This document shows, piece by piece, positions 37,283 to 46,165 of a stretch of DNA of 64,000 nucleotides. The DNA is from Roseibium marinum (GTDB taxonomy: Bacteria; Pseudomonadota; Alphaproteobacteria; Rhizobiales; Stappiaceae). A model generated the notes under the pieces. The model made no database searches. It was given only the letters and a program-made list of their open reading frames with translations, and had not been told where the DNA came from. The stretch covers positions 248,001 through 312,000 of the forward strand of contig NZ_PPCN01000005.1 in the NCBI RefSeq assembly GCF_002906165.1. Direction: 5' to 3'. Every line of letters begins with the position of its first letter. The stretch's first letter is position 1. A program made the translations under genes and the position numbers.

Positions 37283-38302
37283 CTAAGCTCCCTTGAAGAT
37301 CAGGTGCAGAAATCCCATCGGTGATCGCTGCCCCACATTGAGACGATAGGCCAGAAGAGCCTGGGCTCGAGCGATCGGCAAGACCGACGTGAGGGTGAAG
37401 AACAGGGCCATTCCTGCCTTGTTGCGGAGCGAAAAGTCCTGGGTTACGAGCTTCACAAGCAGTTTCGCGAGCGCGGATACGCGGGGTTTCTGCCCCGTTG
37501 CTATGGAGAGAAAGAAACTCCGCTCCTGATGGTAAAAGGTTTTTTCCGCGTCCACGAGATTTTCGCTCCCGGCGACCGGTCGGATGATCGTCCGCAGGTG
37601 ATCCATCCTCTGCTCGAAATGCTGAATATCTTTAGCAATGATCTTCGCATCCGGCTTCCTTCCGAAGCCGGATATGTTGCGGTCGTGAACGCGATAGCGC
37701 CCCAGAGCTTCGGGAATGCTGACAATATCTCCCAGGAACGGTGCCGCGAAGACGATCACACCATCGACCGCGGTATCGTAGGAACAATCCTTGAGGAGTT
37801 CGCAAACATCCCGGCGAAACACGTTTCCCGAAGTCGGGGGCGATCTGTAGACGCCGGTTTTGAGAACCTGGCGGGTGAGATCGCTGCGGTTGCGGAAGGA
37901 TTTGCTTGAATAACTCGCTTCGCCGATGACATTGCCACCCGCATCGATCCGGGTCAGCATGAACTGGATTTTGGCAACCCCCGGATCCAGATGATCGATA
38001 ATCCTTGAAATCGATCCCGGCTTCAATTCATCGTCCGCATCCAGAAACATGACGAAGGGAGCCGTCGTCTGGCTGAAACCGTAGAGGCAGGCTTTCGGCT
38101 GCCCCTTGTTTTCGGTTCTGAAAGTCTTGATGCCGGAGAACTTCTGAATTGAGTTCCAGGAGTCGTCCGTCGACCCGTCATCGACTACCACAAGCTCGCA
38201 GTCGTCACGGTTCTGATCCGTGACGCTGCGGATAGCATGTTCCACGAAATTTTCGTAATTGTAACAGGTTATGACAATGGCGAGTTTCGGTTGATCAGAC
38301 AT
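37283..38302 (-). CDS. Glycosyltransferase family 2 (GT-A)
   Basis: The 339-residue inverting GT2 begins with LAIVITCYNYENFVEHAIRS and has VVVDDGSTDDS and the metal-binding MFLDADDELKPG. The ATG at 38302 is preferred because GGAG lies seven bases upstream and the GT-A fold starts there; the open frame continues to 38377 without coding character. It lies 163 bases upstream of the GT4 gene on the same strand. Confidence 0.9.
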   Translation of the reverse strand: MSDQPKLAIVITCYNYENFVEHAIRSVTDQNRDDCELVVVDDGSTDDSWNSIQKFSGIKTFRTENKGQPKACLYGFSQTTAPFVMFLDADDELKPGSISRIIDHLDPGVAKIQFMLTRIDAGGNVIGEASYSSKSFRNRSDLTRQVLKTGVYRSPPTSGNVFRRDVCELLKDCSYDTAVDGVIVFAAPFLGDIVSIPEALGRYRVHDRNISGFGRKPDAKIIAKDIQHFEQRMDHLRTIIRPVAGSENLVDAEKTFYHQERSFFLSIATGQKPRVSALAKLLVKLVTQDFSLRNKAGMALFFTLTSVLPIARAQALLAYRLNVGQRSPMGFLHLIFKGA

Positions 38303-38855
38303 GATCGTCTCCAGAGAACGAAACGCGGAAAAAGCTGCCAGTATAAAGGCGGTCTCATTGGCGGCATCCTGCGCCAATTCTCCAAGAGCCGTTATAAGCG
38401 CAGAAATCGATGATCCAGTGGATTCCGCCGGCTATCTCCAGCTGGGCGCAGGAATGCAAGTACTCCGTTCACACAGTGCAGAAAATTAACCGCAATCCGC
38501 AAGCTTTCCAATTGCTCAAGTGAGAATTTTTCAAGATACTGCAGGATTGGAAAGTAAATTTTGCTTCTTTCTCCTGGTATTGTGAACTTGGTCAATATCT
38601 CTGTCGACAAACCAAATAAAAATGTATGCCATGCAACAAAGCAGTCTCGGATAGTAGATGTTCTTCACTGAGCAGCACTTGATTATTGGTAACAAATTTG
38701 TTTGCGGTGCGCAATAAAGATCTCTCGCCTGTCTGCTTGCTTTGTCCTGTCCTGTCTGGCCCATGAGATGGGGGCCGAAAGGGATCCAGACACACATGTT
38801 TGAAGGATGCTTTGCAAGATAGCTTGTGCGAGGAACCGATGCCTTGCGATCCGGC
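38303..38855. other. AT-rich gap between the GT2 and FkbM genes
   Basis: No convincing gene is seen. Minus-strand frames of 72 and 129 codons lack ribosome sites and recognisable domains. The region is clearly poorer in GC than its neighbours and presumably carries the promoter of the GT2-GT4 pair. Confidence 0.4.
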
Positions 38856-39653
38856 TCAAACGCCTCCAGCTCTCCTGAACCAGCCATCCCACTGGGAGAA
38901 TACGGGGAACACCCGCTCATATCCCTTGTCCTCCAAAAGCTTCTGGATTTTGCTTTCGGTCTTCGGATTCAATTCGATGGACAGAAGCCTGAATTTGTAC
39001 CTGTCGAAATCGAAGGCCTTGAGAATATCGAGCTCGCTCCCTTCCGTGTCGATAGAGATGTAGTCGATCGTCTCCGGCGCGTCGTATTTTACGAGAAGAT
39101 CCGACAGCGAAATCGTGCCGATTGAGAGCCGGTTTCCAGATTGCCGGACTCCCGCGAAATGGTCATCCTCGGAAAAGCCCGCAATGGAACTGAGCTCCGG
39201 GTCGGAATCGTCGGTCGTGAGGAACTCGACCGTTTCACCGCTTTTTGAGAACACGCACAGCTCTTCGATGTGAGCTGACCGGTTGTTTTTCAGCTCCGCG
39301 TGCCACACAGGATTTGGTTCGGCGAGTATTCCCTTCCAGCCGAATTTCGTCTCCAGCAGCCAGGTGTTGCTGTTCACAAGTCCGTTGGTGGCCCCGAACT
39401 CCACAAAGAAACCGTTCGGTTTCTCACCGAGTTCGAAGCAGACCCAGAGGTCCTGAAGAATTTGCGATTTGGACCACTCGCGCCGCCCCAGACAGTAGCC
39501 CAGAAATTTCAAATTCCGGTCGACCAGGATATCGCCAAGTTCTTGCCGTTGAAGGCGGATGCCATTGAATAATATCTGCTGAATTGATTTTCGCTTTATA
39601 AATGTAATTGAAATATTTGCTACTAGCCTTAACAAATGATTCCTGATAGCCAT
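38856..39653 (-). CDS. FkbM family methyltransferase
   Basis: The 265-residue protein has the FkbM features NGFFVEFGATNGLVNSNTWL (SAM-binding region), WKGILAEPNPVWH and DYISIDTEGSELDILKAFDF. FkbM-type enzymes O-methylate hydroxyl groups and are common in capsule and exopolysaccharide clusters, so methylation of a sugar is likely. AGAGAA precedes the ATG. The N-terminal codons are AT-rich, unlike the rest of the chromosome. Two dyads lie just upstream (39696-39736). Confidence 0.87.
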   Translation of the reverse strand: MAIRNHLLRLVANISITFIKRKSIQQILFNGIRLQRQELGDILVDRNLKFLGYCLGRREWSKSQILQDLWVCFELGEKPNGFFVEFGATNGLVNSNTWLLETKFGWKGILAEPNPVWHAELKNNRSAHIEELCVFSKSGETVEFLTTDDSDPELSSIAGFSEDDHFAGVRQSGNRLSIGTISLSDLLVKYDAPETIDYISIDTEGSELDILKAFDFDRYKFRLLSIELNPKTESKIQKLLEDKGYERVFPVFSQWDGWFRRAGGV

Positions 39654-39695
39654 AAGCGGTTCTCTATAATGTTAGGGTCGCAGTTGAACCTTTAG

Positions 39696-39736
39696 CAAGA
39701 ATTGTTCTTGGTAAACTACACTCGAAGAGTAGTTTA
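39696..39736. other. Two adjacent dyads upstream of the FkbM gene
   Basis: CAAGAA-TTG-TTCTTG (39696-39710) is followed directly by TAAACTA...TAGTTTA (39712-39736) with an inner CTC-GAA-GAG stem. They lie 43-83 bases upstream of the minus-strand start and may be operators or a folded leader. Confidence 0.45.
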
Positions 39737-39877
39737 TCTCAAATTTTCCTACTAAAAAAATCTTTCGTAAAAACCATGTCTGGCCGGAACGGTAAAATAA
39801 CTGACGAAGCAAGTGTCTATAAAAATTTCCAGATATTTAATGACAAAATCTACAGTCAGGTTGTGGAATAATGCGAC

Positions 39878-40213
39878 CTAGGATTTGGTTGTCCCGCTCT
39901 GTTCGGCTGTATAGGGAACGGTTTTTTTGCCGGCAGTCATTCCGCTTCTTTTGCGCTCGCCGGATCTGAATATATACCGGAGCACGTGCCCAGCAACATA
40001 TCCGCCTTCAAATGCGAACTCATAGACGATCGCCCACCAGATTACCTGCAAAACGGCGTCGCCCAAAAAGAGCCGGGTGACAATATAGACGCACAGGGCT
40101 CCGAAAACTATTAACGCGAAAACCAAAGCCGGGATACGCAGCGAGGAAACTGCGCCGAGAGCAATTGCTACTATAGCTATCCATAGTTCCACGTAACCCG
40201 TTCCCGCTCCCAC
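39878..40213 (-). CDS. Small integral membrane protein of the EPS locus
   Basis: The roughly 111-residue protein shows three hydrophobic segments (ELWIAIVAIALGAVSS; IPALVFALIVFGALCVYIV; VLQVIWWAIVYEFAFEGGYVAG) and a basic C-terminal tail ending in GTTKS. I do not recognise the family. The start is uncertain: GTG at 40213 is used, GTG at 40192 or TTG at 40261 are possible, and AAGGAG lies upstream. Its place between the FkbM gene and the ExoF-like gene suggests a role in polysaccharide synthesis or its control. Confidence 0.55.
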   Translation of the reverse strand: MGAGTGYVELWIAIVAIALGAVSSLRIPALVFALIVFGALCVYIVTRLFLGDAVLQVIWWAIVYEFAFEGGYVAGHVLRYIFRSGERKRSGMTAGKKTVPYTAEQSGTTKS

Positions 40214-40351
40214 ATCACAACATGTACTCCTTCTTATTAAATATTGCTGGTAGTGAAACAAGCGTTAACTGGAAGCGACACGAACAAATTATCCGCAAAA
40301 GGCAGTAACCATTTATTGGGCAATTTCGTGTGCCTCCACCGTTCGGCCGGA

Positions 40352-41632
40352 TCAACCGTCGTCTTTTCGTTCCACCTGCACAACGTCGCCCGGCAGAACT
40401 GTGCTGAGTTCGTCGACGGAGAAACGCTGAATTTCGCCGTTCACGTTGCGAATGATCATCATTGTGAACTCCGTTCCGGTATCGAAACCGGCGGATGCAG
40501 CGGCTTCCGGGGCATACAGTTCGATATTTTGGATCAGCGCGCGCGTGGTCTGTATCCCCGCGGCAACGGATGTCAGCCGATCCCTTACCTCCGTCTGCTG
40601 GATCTGTGCTTCCAGACGGTATTTTTCCTGCACGTCCTCGATCTTGTATTCCGCCATGGCAACCGCCTGCTGGGTCGTGATGAGCGCCATCGCCACATCA
40701 AGCTGTCTGGTTTGAAGCTCTGAGACAAACTGCTCAGCGCCGAACTGACGAGTTGAAACCGTAAGCCCCTTGGACACGAGGCCGCTTATCTTTCCCAGTT
40801 CATCATCCGCCAGCGTTGCCTGCTTTTCCAGGGTCTCCTGTTTGGACTTCAGAACTTCAGTGTGATCGGCCGCATAGCTCATGTTGCGGCTGAGCGAGTT
40901 GATCTCCGCCTCCATCGCCTTCTGTGTGGCGGTGAAGATCTGTTGCTCCTCCTTGAGGATCTGCCGGATTTCCGGTTTGTGCGATTGGGAGGTGATTTCT
41001 TCGGGAAATGAAATCTCCGGTTCCCCACGTATGACCGCTTCGAGGCGCGCGTTTCGGGCCAGGAGAGACAGACGTTCGGCCTGCAACTGGCGTAGAGTTC
41101 CGCGGCTGGACAGGACCTCCCGCTGAATTCCCATTGCATCCCTGTCTACCGGACGGGCGTATCCGCCCGCGATGCTGAGTGCCTGAAGGACAGTGAGGCC
41201 GGGAAAGTAATCGTATTTTCCAGGTTTGGAGACGAGTCCACCCACGAAAAACGGACGGTACTCAGAGACCTCGACCGATGCACTCGGCGGCTTTTGGAGA
41301 CCGACGATTTTCTGGAGGCCCTCGCTTATCTGGGCGGAAATCTGTTCGACCGTCTTTTCCGCGACAGGAAGGGAGCCGAGAATGGGCAAGGTCAGGTTTC
41401 CGCTCGTCGAAACAGTGAACTCGCCTGTCAGGGGGCTCCATTCAAAAATGGATGCCGTGTTCGCACGCCATTCGACGACCTCGATATTGAGTTTGTCCTG
41501 CGGGCCGACGAGATAGTCGCTTGCCTGGATGGGGGCTGAGAAAAATAATCCCGCAAGCAACCCGCTCAACAGGAAGAAGACCTTGCAACCGAGGCGCCCG
41601 ATTTCAAATTTTCCGGCATGAAATGCCTTCAT
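40352..41632 (-). CDS. ExoF-like polysaccharide export protein (OPX family)
   Basis: The 426-residue protein has a signal peptide (FFLLSGLLAGLFFSAPIQAS), a polysaccharide-export domain (YLVGPQDKLNIEVVEW ... TLPILGSLPVAEKT) and an SLBB segment (FFVGGLVSKPGKYDYFPG). A long coiled-coil region (about residues 185-360) follows. Length and plan match ExoF of the rhizobial succinoglycan system, which lacks the alpha-helical barrel of Wza. It should form the periplasmic or outer-membrane part of the exporter with the ExoP-like protein at 48198. Its start overlaps the stop of the upstream GT4 gene (ATGA). Confidence 0.88.
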   Translation of the reverse strand: MKAFHAGKFEIGRLGCKVFFLLSGLLAGLFFSAPIQASDYLVGPQDKLNIEVVEWRANTASIFEWSPLTGEFTVSTSGNLTLPILGSLPVAEKTVEQISAQISEGLQKIVGLQKPPSASVEVSEYRPFFVGGLVSKPGKYDYFPGLTVLQALSIAGGYARPVDRDAMGIQREVLSSRGTLRQLQAERLSLLARNARLEAVIRGEPEISFPEEITSQSHKPEIRQILKEEQQIFTATQKAMEAEINSLSRNMSYAADHTEVLKSKQETLEKQATLADDELGKISGLVSKGLTVSTRQFGAEQFVSELQTRQLDVAMALITTQQAVAMAEYKIEDVQEKYRLEAQIQQTEVRDRLTSVAAGIQTTRALIQNIELYAPEAAASAGFDTGTEFTMMIIRNVNGEIQRFSVDELSTVLPGDVVQVERKDDG

Positions 41633-42813
41633 GTAGTTGCTCCTACAGCGAAATTCATTGTGTTTGTGCCCGAGGAATCCGGGTTTTGTTTTTCACCCGC
41701 GTAAGCGGTCTGTTTCGAGCCTGTGGCTTCAATCATTGCGTGATCGACAAACATCTTGAACTTGTCCTTGAAGACATCCTTGCCAAAGCCGGCTGCCCGT
41801 GCCACCGCGTCAGCGGGCTTGAAAGACATATTCTCGAACTTCTGAACGGCTTCGATGAGGCCATCGACGGACTGATGGTCGAAAAAAAGTCCGGTTTTTC
41901 CGGAAACGACCGTTTCCGTCGCGCCGCCCTTGCCATACGCAATGACCGGTCGGCCACTCGCCATTGCCTCAAGCGGCACGATGCCGAAATCCTCTTCGCC
42001 GGGAAATACCAGCGCCTTGCAACGGGCATAATGATGTTTCAACGTCTCAAAAGGCTGAGCTCCGAGCAGTTCAACAGTCGGGCCGGCAATCTTTTTCAGT
42101 TCTGCCAGCATCTCACCCTGGCCGATAACAACCAGCTTGGCCTTCATTTTATTGAATGCCTGAACAGCCAGATCGGGCTTCTTGTAGCGCACCAGTTCAC
42201 CAACCATCAGATAATAATCGCTCACATCCGCAGTTTCAACAGGGTGGAAGCTTGCGGTATCGACAGGTGGATGCACAATTCGTGCCGTTCGATTATAGTA
42301 CCGCTTGATCCTGTTGGCGACAGTCGCGGAATTTGCGGCGAATTGGTCGACCCTGTGAGCCGTTGTCACATCCCAGGCCCGCAGGTAATGCGCCAGCGGC
42401 GGCATCATGAGCTTTGTGATCATTCCGGCATCTTCATAATAATTCCGGTACATGTTCCACAAATAGCGCATTGGTGAATGACAATAGCAAAGATGTACCG
42501 CGTTTGAGTCAGGAATAATTCCCTTTGCGGGGCCGGACTCACTGCTGATTACCAGGTCATATCCTCGAAGATCCAGTTGCTCGAGTGCAAGAGGCATCAA
42601 CGGCAGGTATCGAGGGTACATTTTTTCGGAAAAGGGTAGCCTGTTGATAAAGGACGTCGTGATTTTGTGAGAGGTGATTACCTTGGAGGCTAGGTTCGGA
42701 TTGTAGACATGTGTGAAAATGTCGGCCTCGGGGTACATCTCGCAGAGTGCTTCAAGAACTTTTTCACCTCCGCGCATCCCTACGAGCCAATAATGCACCA
42801 AAGCTATGCGCAT
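41629..42813 (-). CDS. Glycosyltransferase family 4
   Basis: The 394-residue GT4 protein has MRIALVHYWLVGMRGGEKVLE at the N-terminus, YCHSPMRYLWNMY, a donor-site loop DYYLMVGELVRYKKPDLAVQ and the motif PGEEDFGIVPLEAMASGRPVIAYGKGG. Mannosyl- and related transferases of EPS clusters have this pattern. It is the first gene of a two-gene operon with the exoF-like gene. It is transcribed away from the exoY-like gene through a 320-bp AT-rich region. Confidence 0.9.
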   Translation of the reverse strand: MRIALVHYWLVGMRGGEKVLEALCEMYPEADIFTHVYNPNLASKVITSHKITTSFINRLPFSEKMYPRYLPLMPLALEQLDLRGYDLVISSESGPAKGIIPDSNAVHLCYCHSPMRYLWNMYRNYYEDAGMITKLMMPPLAHYLRAWDVTTAHRVDQFAANSATVANRIKRYYNRTARIVHPPVDTASFHPVETADVSDYYLMVGELVRYKKPDLAVQAFNKMKAKLVVIGQGEMLAELKKIAGPTVELLGAQPFETLKHHYARCKALVFPGEEDFGIVPLEAMASGRPVIAYGKGGATETVVSGKTGLFFDHQSVDGLIEAVQKFENMSFKPADAVARAAGFGKDVFKDKFKMFVDHAMIEATGSKQTAYAGEKQNPDSSGTNTMNFAVGATT

Positions 42814-43133
42814 GCTGTACCTCGCCTGATAAAACGGCTAAAAATTGTGCAATACAAGAATCTGCCTAACTTTTGGATCGTAGTTCGACAATTGACTGTT
42901 TTCCAGTTAAATTATTTTTTTCAATAATTTAAGTCAACATATTGCAAACGTTCCGGAAGGCCCGATGGGGCCTGAGCGAAATTTAGTTGCAGTGCACTAA
43001 TTTAATCATTGTAAAAATTGTTAGTCTAATATTTACTATTCAATGTATTCGAGATTTTTTTTTTGACCGACCGATCGCGGTCTTGACCTGAAAAAACCTG
43101 AACCGTGAGAGATTTAACGAGAGGCGAGCTGGT
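42814..43133. promoter_or_regulatory. Divergent AT-rich promoter region of the EPS locus
   Basis: No gene is present. It contains a perfect 10-bp AT palindrome (TTAAATTATT 42907-42916 with AATAATTTAA 42923-42932), an AGGCCC-GATG-GGGCCT hairpin (42958-42973) and a T-tract of ten near 43055. This is the most likely control point for both arms of the locus. Confidence 0.5.
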
Positions 43134-43859
43134 ATGAGTGAGCTTGATTTGAGTAGCCAATTTAAGTACGTCAACGACATCAAGGTACATGAGCTGAGCG
43201 ACGCTGGAAGTCGCGTGGCTCTCCGGAGCCCCAGGAAACGCTTTCATCCTGCTCTTGTACTTAAGTATTCCACCGACGTCGTCCTGGCGTTCCTGGGGCT
43301 GATTGTTCTGGCGCCGATGATCCTGATGGTGGCAGGTGTTCTTCTGGTCTTGCAGGGCCGTCCGATTTTCATCTTCCACAAGCGCATCGGCAAGAACGGC
43401 AACCTGTTCGACTGCATCAAGTTCCGGACAATGGTTCGTAACGCCGACCAGTTTCTGGAGCAGTATCTGGCATCCAACCCGGAGGCTAGAAAAGAATGGG
43501 AAGCCACTCGCAAGTTGAAGTCCGATCCGCGCATTACCGCTTTCGGCGGAATTCTGCGCAGTTCGAGCATCGATGAAATCCCGCAGCTTTTCAACATTTT
43601 GCGAGGTGAAATGAGCTTGGTCGGACCACGTCCGATCACTACAGGCGAAGCGCAATTGTATGGGCACCGTTTCATCGACTACATCGCGATTCGTCCGGGT
43701 CTGACCGGCCTTTGGCAGGTCAGTGGGCGCAACGAAATCAGCTATAACGCCCGTGTCGAGCTTGATGCGCGGTATGTAGCCGAACAGAGCTTCGTCGGGG
43801 ACATGGTCATCATTTTAAAAACCATTCCAGCGGTTCTCGCCAGACGGGGAAGCTACTAA
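43134..43859 (+). CDS. ExoY-like initiating sugar-phosphate transferase
   Basis: The 241-residue bacterial sugar transferase has a membrane helix (STDVVLAFLGLIVLAPMILM) and the catalytic domain FHKRIGKNGNLFDCIKFRTM, DEIPQLFNILRGEMSLVGPRP and RPGLTGLWQVSGRNE. It resembles ExoY, which transfers galactose-1-phosphate to undecaprenyl phosphate as the first step of succinoglycan synthesis; the sugar here could be glucose or another. It is slightly longer than ExoY at the N-terminus. GAGGCGAG precedes the ATG. Confidence 0.92.
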   Translation: MSELDLSSQFKYVNDIKVHELSDAGSRVALRSPRKRFHPALVLKYSTDVVLAFLGLIVLAPMILMVAGVLLVLQGRPIFIFHKRIGKNGNLFDCIKFRTMVRNADQFLEQYLASNPEARKEWEATRKLKSDPRITAFGGILRSSSIDEIPQLFNILRGEMSLVGPRPITTGEAQLYGHRFIDYIAIRPGLTGLWQVSGRNEISYNARVELDARYVAEQSFVGDMVIILKTIPAVLARRGSY

Positions 43860-43958
43860 GTTCTGGCTGAATAATCTGGGCTGAATATTAGAGCTGAAGT
43901 ATATTTTTAATTATTTTAAACGCGGATCTGATTTTTTAAGCAATCAGATCGAAAAAAT

Positions 43959-44699
43959 ATGGAAATGAAAAATATAAACCAGTTTAAAATAAGAGAATGG
44001 CTTGACGTGCAAGATATATATTTAAGCGAACATTATGCGGAGTTGAACCCGACCTGGCATGAAGAGGATTCACCTTGGAAGGCGCGGCAGGTGCGAGACA
44101 TCATTGACCGCAACAACCTGGAGATTTCTTCCTTTTGTGAGGTCGGCTGCGGAACTGGCGAAATTCTACTCAATCTTACAAACAGTTACCCCGATGTCCA
44201 ATTTACGGGGTACGAGATTGCACCTCATGCCTACCAGCGGGCGAAAGAGAAGGAAACCTCGCAACTTACCTTCAAATTCGGCGATGCGCTGGAGGAAAAG
44301 AACGCCAATTTCGACGTTGTCCTGATTGCCGATGTCATTGAGCATGTCGAAGACTATATCGGGTTCGTGAAAGGAATGAAGGGCTTCGGGCGCTACAAGA
44401 TCTTTCACATACCGCTCGATCTTTCGGTCCAGTCGGTTTTCCGCGGCTGGCCGATCAGCAACCTTCGCAAGAACGTGGGACACATACATTATTTCTTCAA
44501 GGATTCCGCGCTGGATGCCCTGAGGGACTGCGGTTATTCGATAATTGATTTCAAATACACAGCGAGCAGGCTTGAGCTTCCGAAACAAGCCCTGAGTAGC
44601 CGATTGATGAAACTGCCACGCCGGCTTTGCTTTTCCGTCTTTCCCGATTGGACGGTCCGCGTTCTGGGTGGTTATTCACTTCTCGTTCTCGCGGAATGA
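43959..44699 (+). CDS. Class I SAM-dependent methyltransferase
   Basis: The 246-residue protein has the SAM motif I FCEVGCGTGEILLNL, FTGYEIAPHAY (motif II acidic residue), and FDVVLIADVIEHVEDY, typical of Methyltransf_23/UbiG-like enzymes. It probably methylates a sugar or carrier intermediate of the EPS. The first codons and the 99-base upstream spacer are AT-rich and no clear Shine-Dalgarno is visible, unlike the genes downstream. It sits between the exoY-like and wzy-like genes. Confidence 0.87.
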   Translation: MEMKNINQFKIREWLDVQDIYLSEHYAELNPTWHEEDSPWKARQVRDIIDRNNLEISSFCEVGCGTGEILLNLTNSYPDVQFTGYEIAPHAYQRAKEKETSQLTFKFGDALEEKNANFDVVLIADVIEHVEDYIGFVKGMKGFGRYKIFHIPLDLSVQSVFRGWPISNLRKNVGHIHYFFKDSALDALRDCGYSIIDFKYTASRLELPKQALSSRLMKLPRRLCFSVFPDWTVRVLGGYSLLVLAE

Positions 44700-44767
44700 C
44701 CCGGCCGGTACCAAAGCTGCGTATCGGCCCGGTGTATTGCCGATGCAGGAATGGGTGAGCGACCCTT

Positions 44768-46165
44768 ATGAGTATTGCGTTCATTGGAATTGTTTCGATC
44801 ATTGGCGGGTTCTCAAGTTTTCTCCTGGGAAATGCCGCTCTTGTGAGAATGTTGGCGATAGCCGCGGTCTTGGGAGCCGCCGCTGCTCTTTTTGTCGGAA
44901 ATACAAATATTCCTCCGGCTCATGTCCTGCTGGGCTTTCTGGCATTCGGCGTTATGGCGGACAAGTCGACGGCGAATACCTTTTTTCACGGGTTCGAATT
45001 TGGAAAACCCGGCTTCTGGCTTCTGCTTCTGGTGATTTACGGCGTCTTGAGCGCGTATTTCGCACCACGCCTGTTCGCCGAAGACATGGCGATCGTACCG
45101 CTGGGAAGATCTTCCTATGCCGACACCGGTTCGACGGTGCCGCTGGGTCCGGTCTCAAGCAACCTGACCCAAAGCATCTACCTGATTTCAGATGTGCTCT
45201 GCTTCGGTCTGGTTTCGGCAGTTGCCGGCAGGCCTGAAGGTTTCAATTTCGTTGTGAAGGCGCTGATCGCTTATTGCGTGGCGAATCTTTTTTTCGCGAT
45301 CCTGGACCTTGTGACATATGCCACAGGTACCCAATCATTCATGTCCTTCATTCGCAACATCCGCTACACGCTGCATGTCAACGATCAGGTTGCCGGAATG
45401 AAGCGCATCGTGGGGTCCTTTACGGAGGCTTCTTCCTTCGCCCGCTCGACCCTCGGCGTCCTCGGTTTCGCCGGCACATTGTGGCTGGCAGGCTATCGTC
45501 CGGTTCTGACAAGCATCCTCACATTTACCGCCGTGGTGATGGTCGTGATGTCGACATCCTCAACAGGTCTCGCCGGAGCGCCGGTCGTGATGCTCATCCT
45601 TTACGCTACCGGTCTGCAACTGGCCTTCACTTACGGTCTCCACGGATACAGCCTCTTCTTCCTTCTGATTTCTCCGCTTTGCGTCATCGCCGTTCTGCTG
45701 CTTCTGATCATCGACGGGGCGTTGTGGAACCAGATTTTCGACTACGTCAATCTGGTGGTTCTGGACAAGGCATCCTCTGACTCAGGGGTTGAACGCGGCT
45801 CCTGGAACGAATTGGCCTGGCAGAATTTTACCGCCAGTTACGGGCTGGGCGTCGGTCTTGGCACCATTCGGGCATCGAGCCTGTTTTACGCTTTGCTGGC
45901 AGGTGTGGGAATTCCGGGAACATTGTTCTATTTCGCCTTCTGCTACACGGCCTTCATAGGGAAATCGTGGCAGGTCACCTTTCACGGACACGCCGTCCGC
46001 CTGGCGGCACGCAATGGATGCCTGGGATTGCTCGTCGGCGATCTTGTCGTCAGCCCCTCGATCGACCAGGGGCTGTTCTTCTACATGCTGGCCGCGCTCG
46101 CAGCAGCAGGCACTGTGACCGCAACCGAGCGCAAGCCGCAGGTATCGATGGTGGCGGTCCGATGA
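44768..46165 (+). CDS. Putative Wzy-like polysaccharide polymerase / O-antigen ligase-type protein
   Basis: The 465-residue protein is predicted to span the membrane about eleven to twelve times. A large loop contains SDSGVERGSWNELAWQNFTA and ASYGLGVGLGTIRASS. That loop, with arginine in ERGSW and the GLGVGLGT turn, is characteristic of Wzy polymerases and WaaL-type ligases. It would polymerise lipid-linked repeat units at the periplasmic face. Its stop overlaps the following GT4-GT2 gene (ATGA). Sequence alone does not separate polymerase from ligase. Confidence 0.75.
   Translation: MSIAFIGIVSIIGGFSSFLLGNAALVRMLAIAAVLGAAAALFVGNTNIPPAHVLLGFLAFGVMADKSTANTFFHGFEFGKPGFWLLLLVIYGVLSAYFAPRLFAEDMAIVPLGRSSYADTGSTVPLGPVSSNLTQSIYLISDVLCFGLVSAVAGRPEGFNFVVKALIAYCVANLFFAILDLVTYATGTQSFMSFIRNIRYTLHVNDQVAGMKRIVGSFTEASSFARSTLGVLGFAGTLWLAGYRPVLTSILTFTAVVMVVMSTSSTGLAGAPVVMLILYATGLQLAFTYGLHGYSLFFLLISPLCVIAVLLLLIIDGALWNQIFDYVNLVVLDKASSDSGVERGSWNELAWQNFTASYGLGVGLGTIRASSLFYALLAGVGIPGTLFYFAFCYTAFIGKSWQVTFHGHAVRLAARNGCLGLLVGDLVVSPSIDQGLFFYMLAALAAAGTVTATERKPQVSMVAVR

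Noticed and set aside
38392..38610. 72-codon minus-strand frame starting with TTG
   Set aside because: It reads somewhat like a protein, but there is no ribosome site, it sits in an AT-rich gap and I recognise no domain.
40214..40261. TTG start extending the small membrane protein
   Set aside because: It adds a Cys-rich segment without homology and leaves the AAGGAG site inside the gene.
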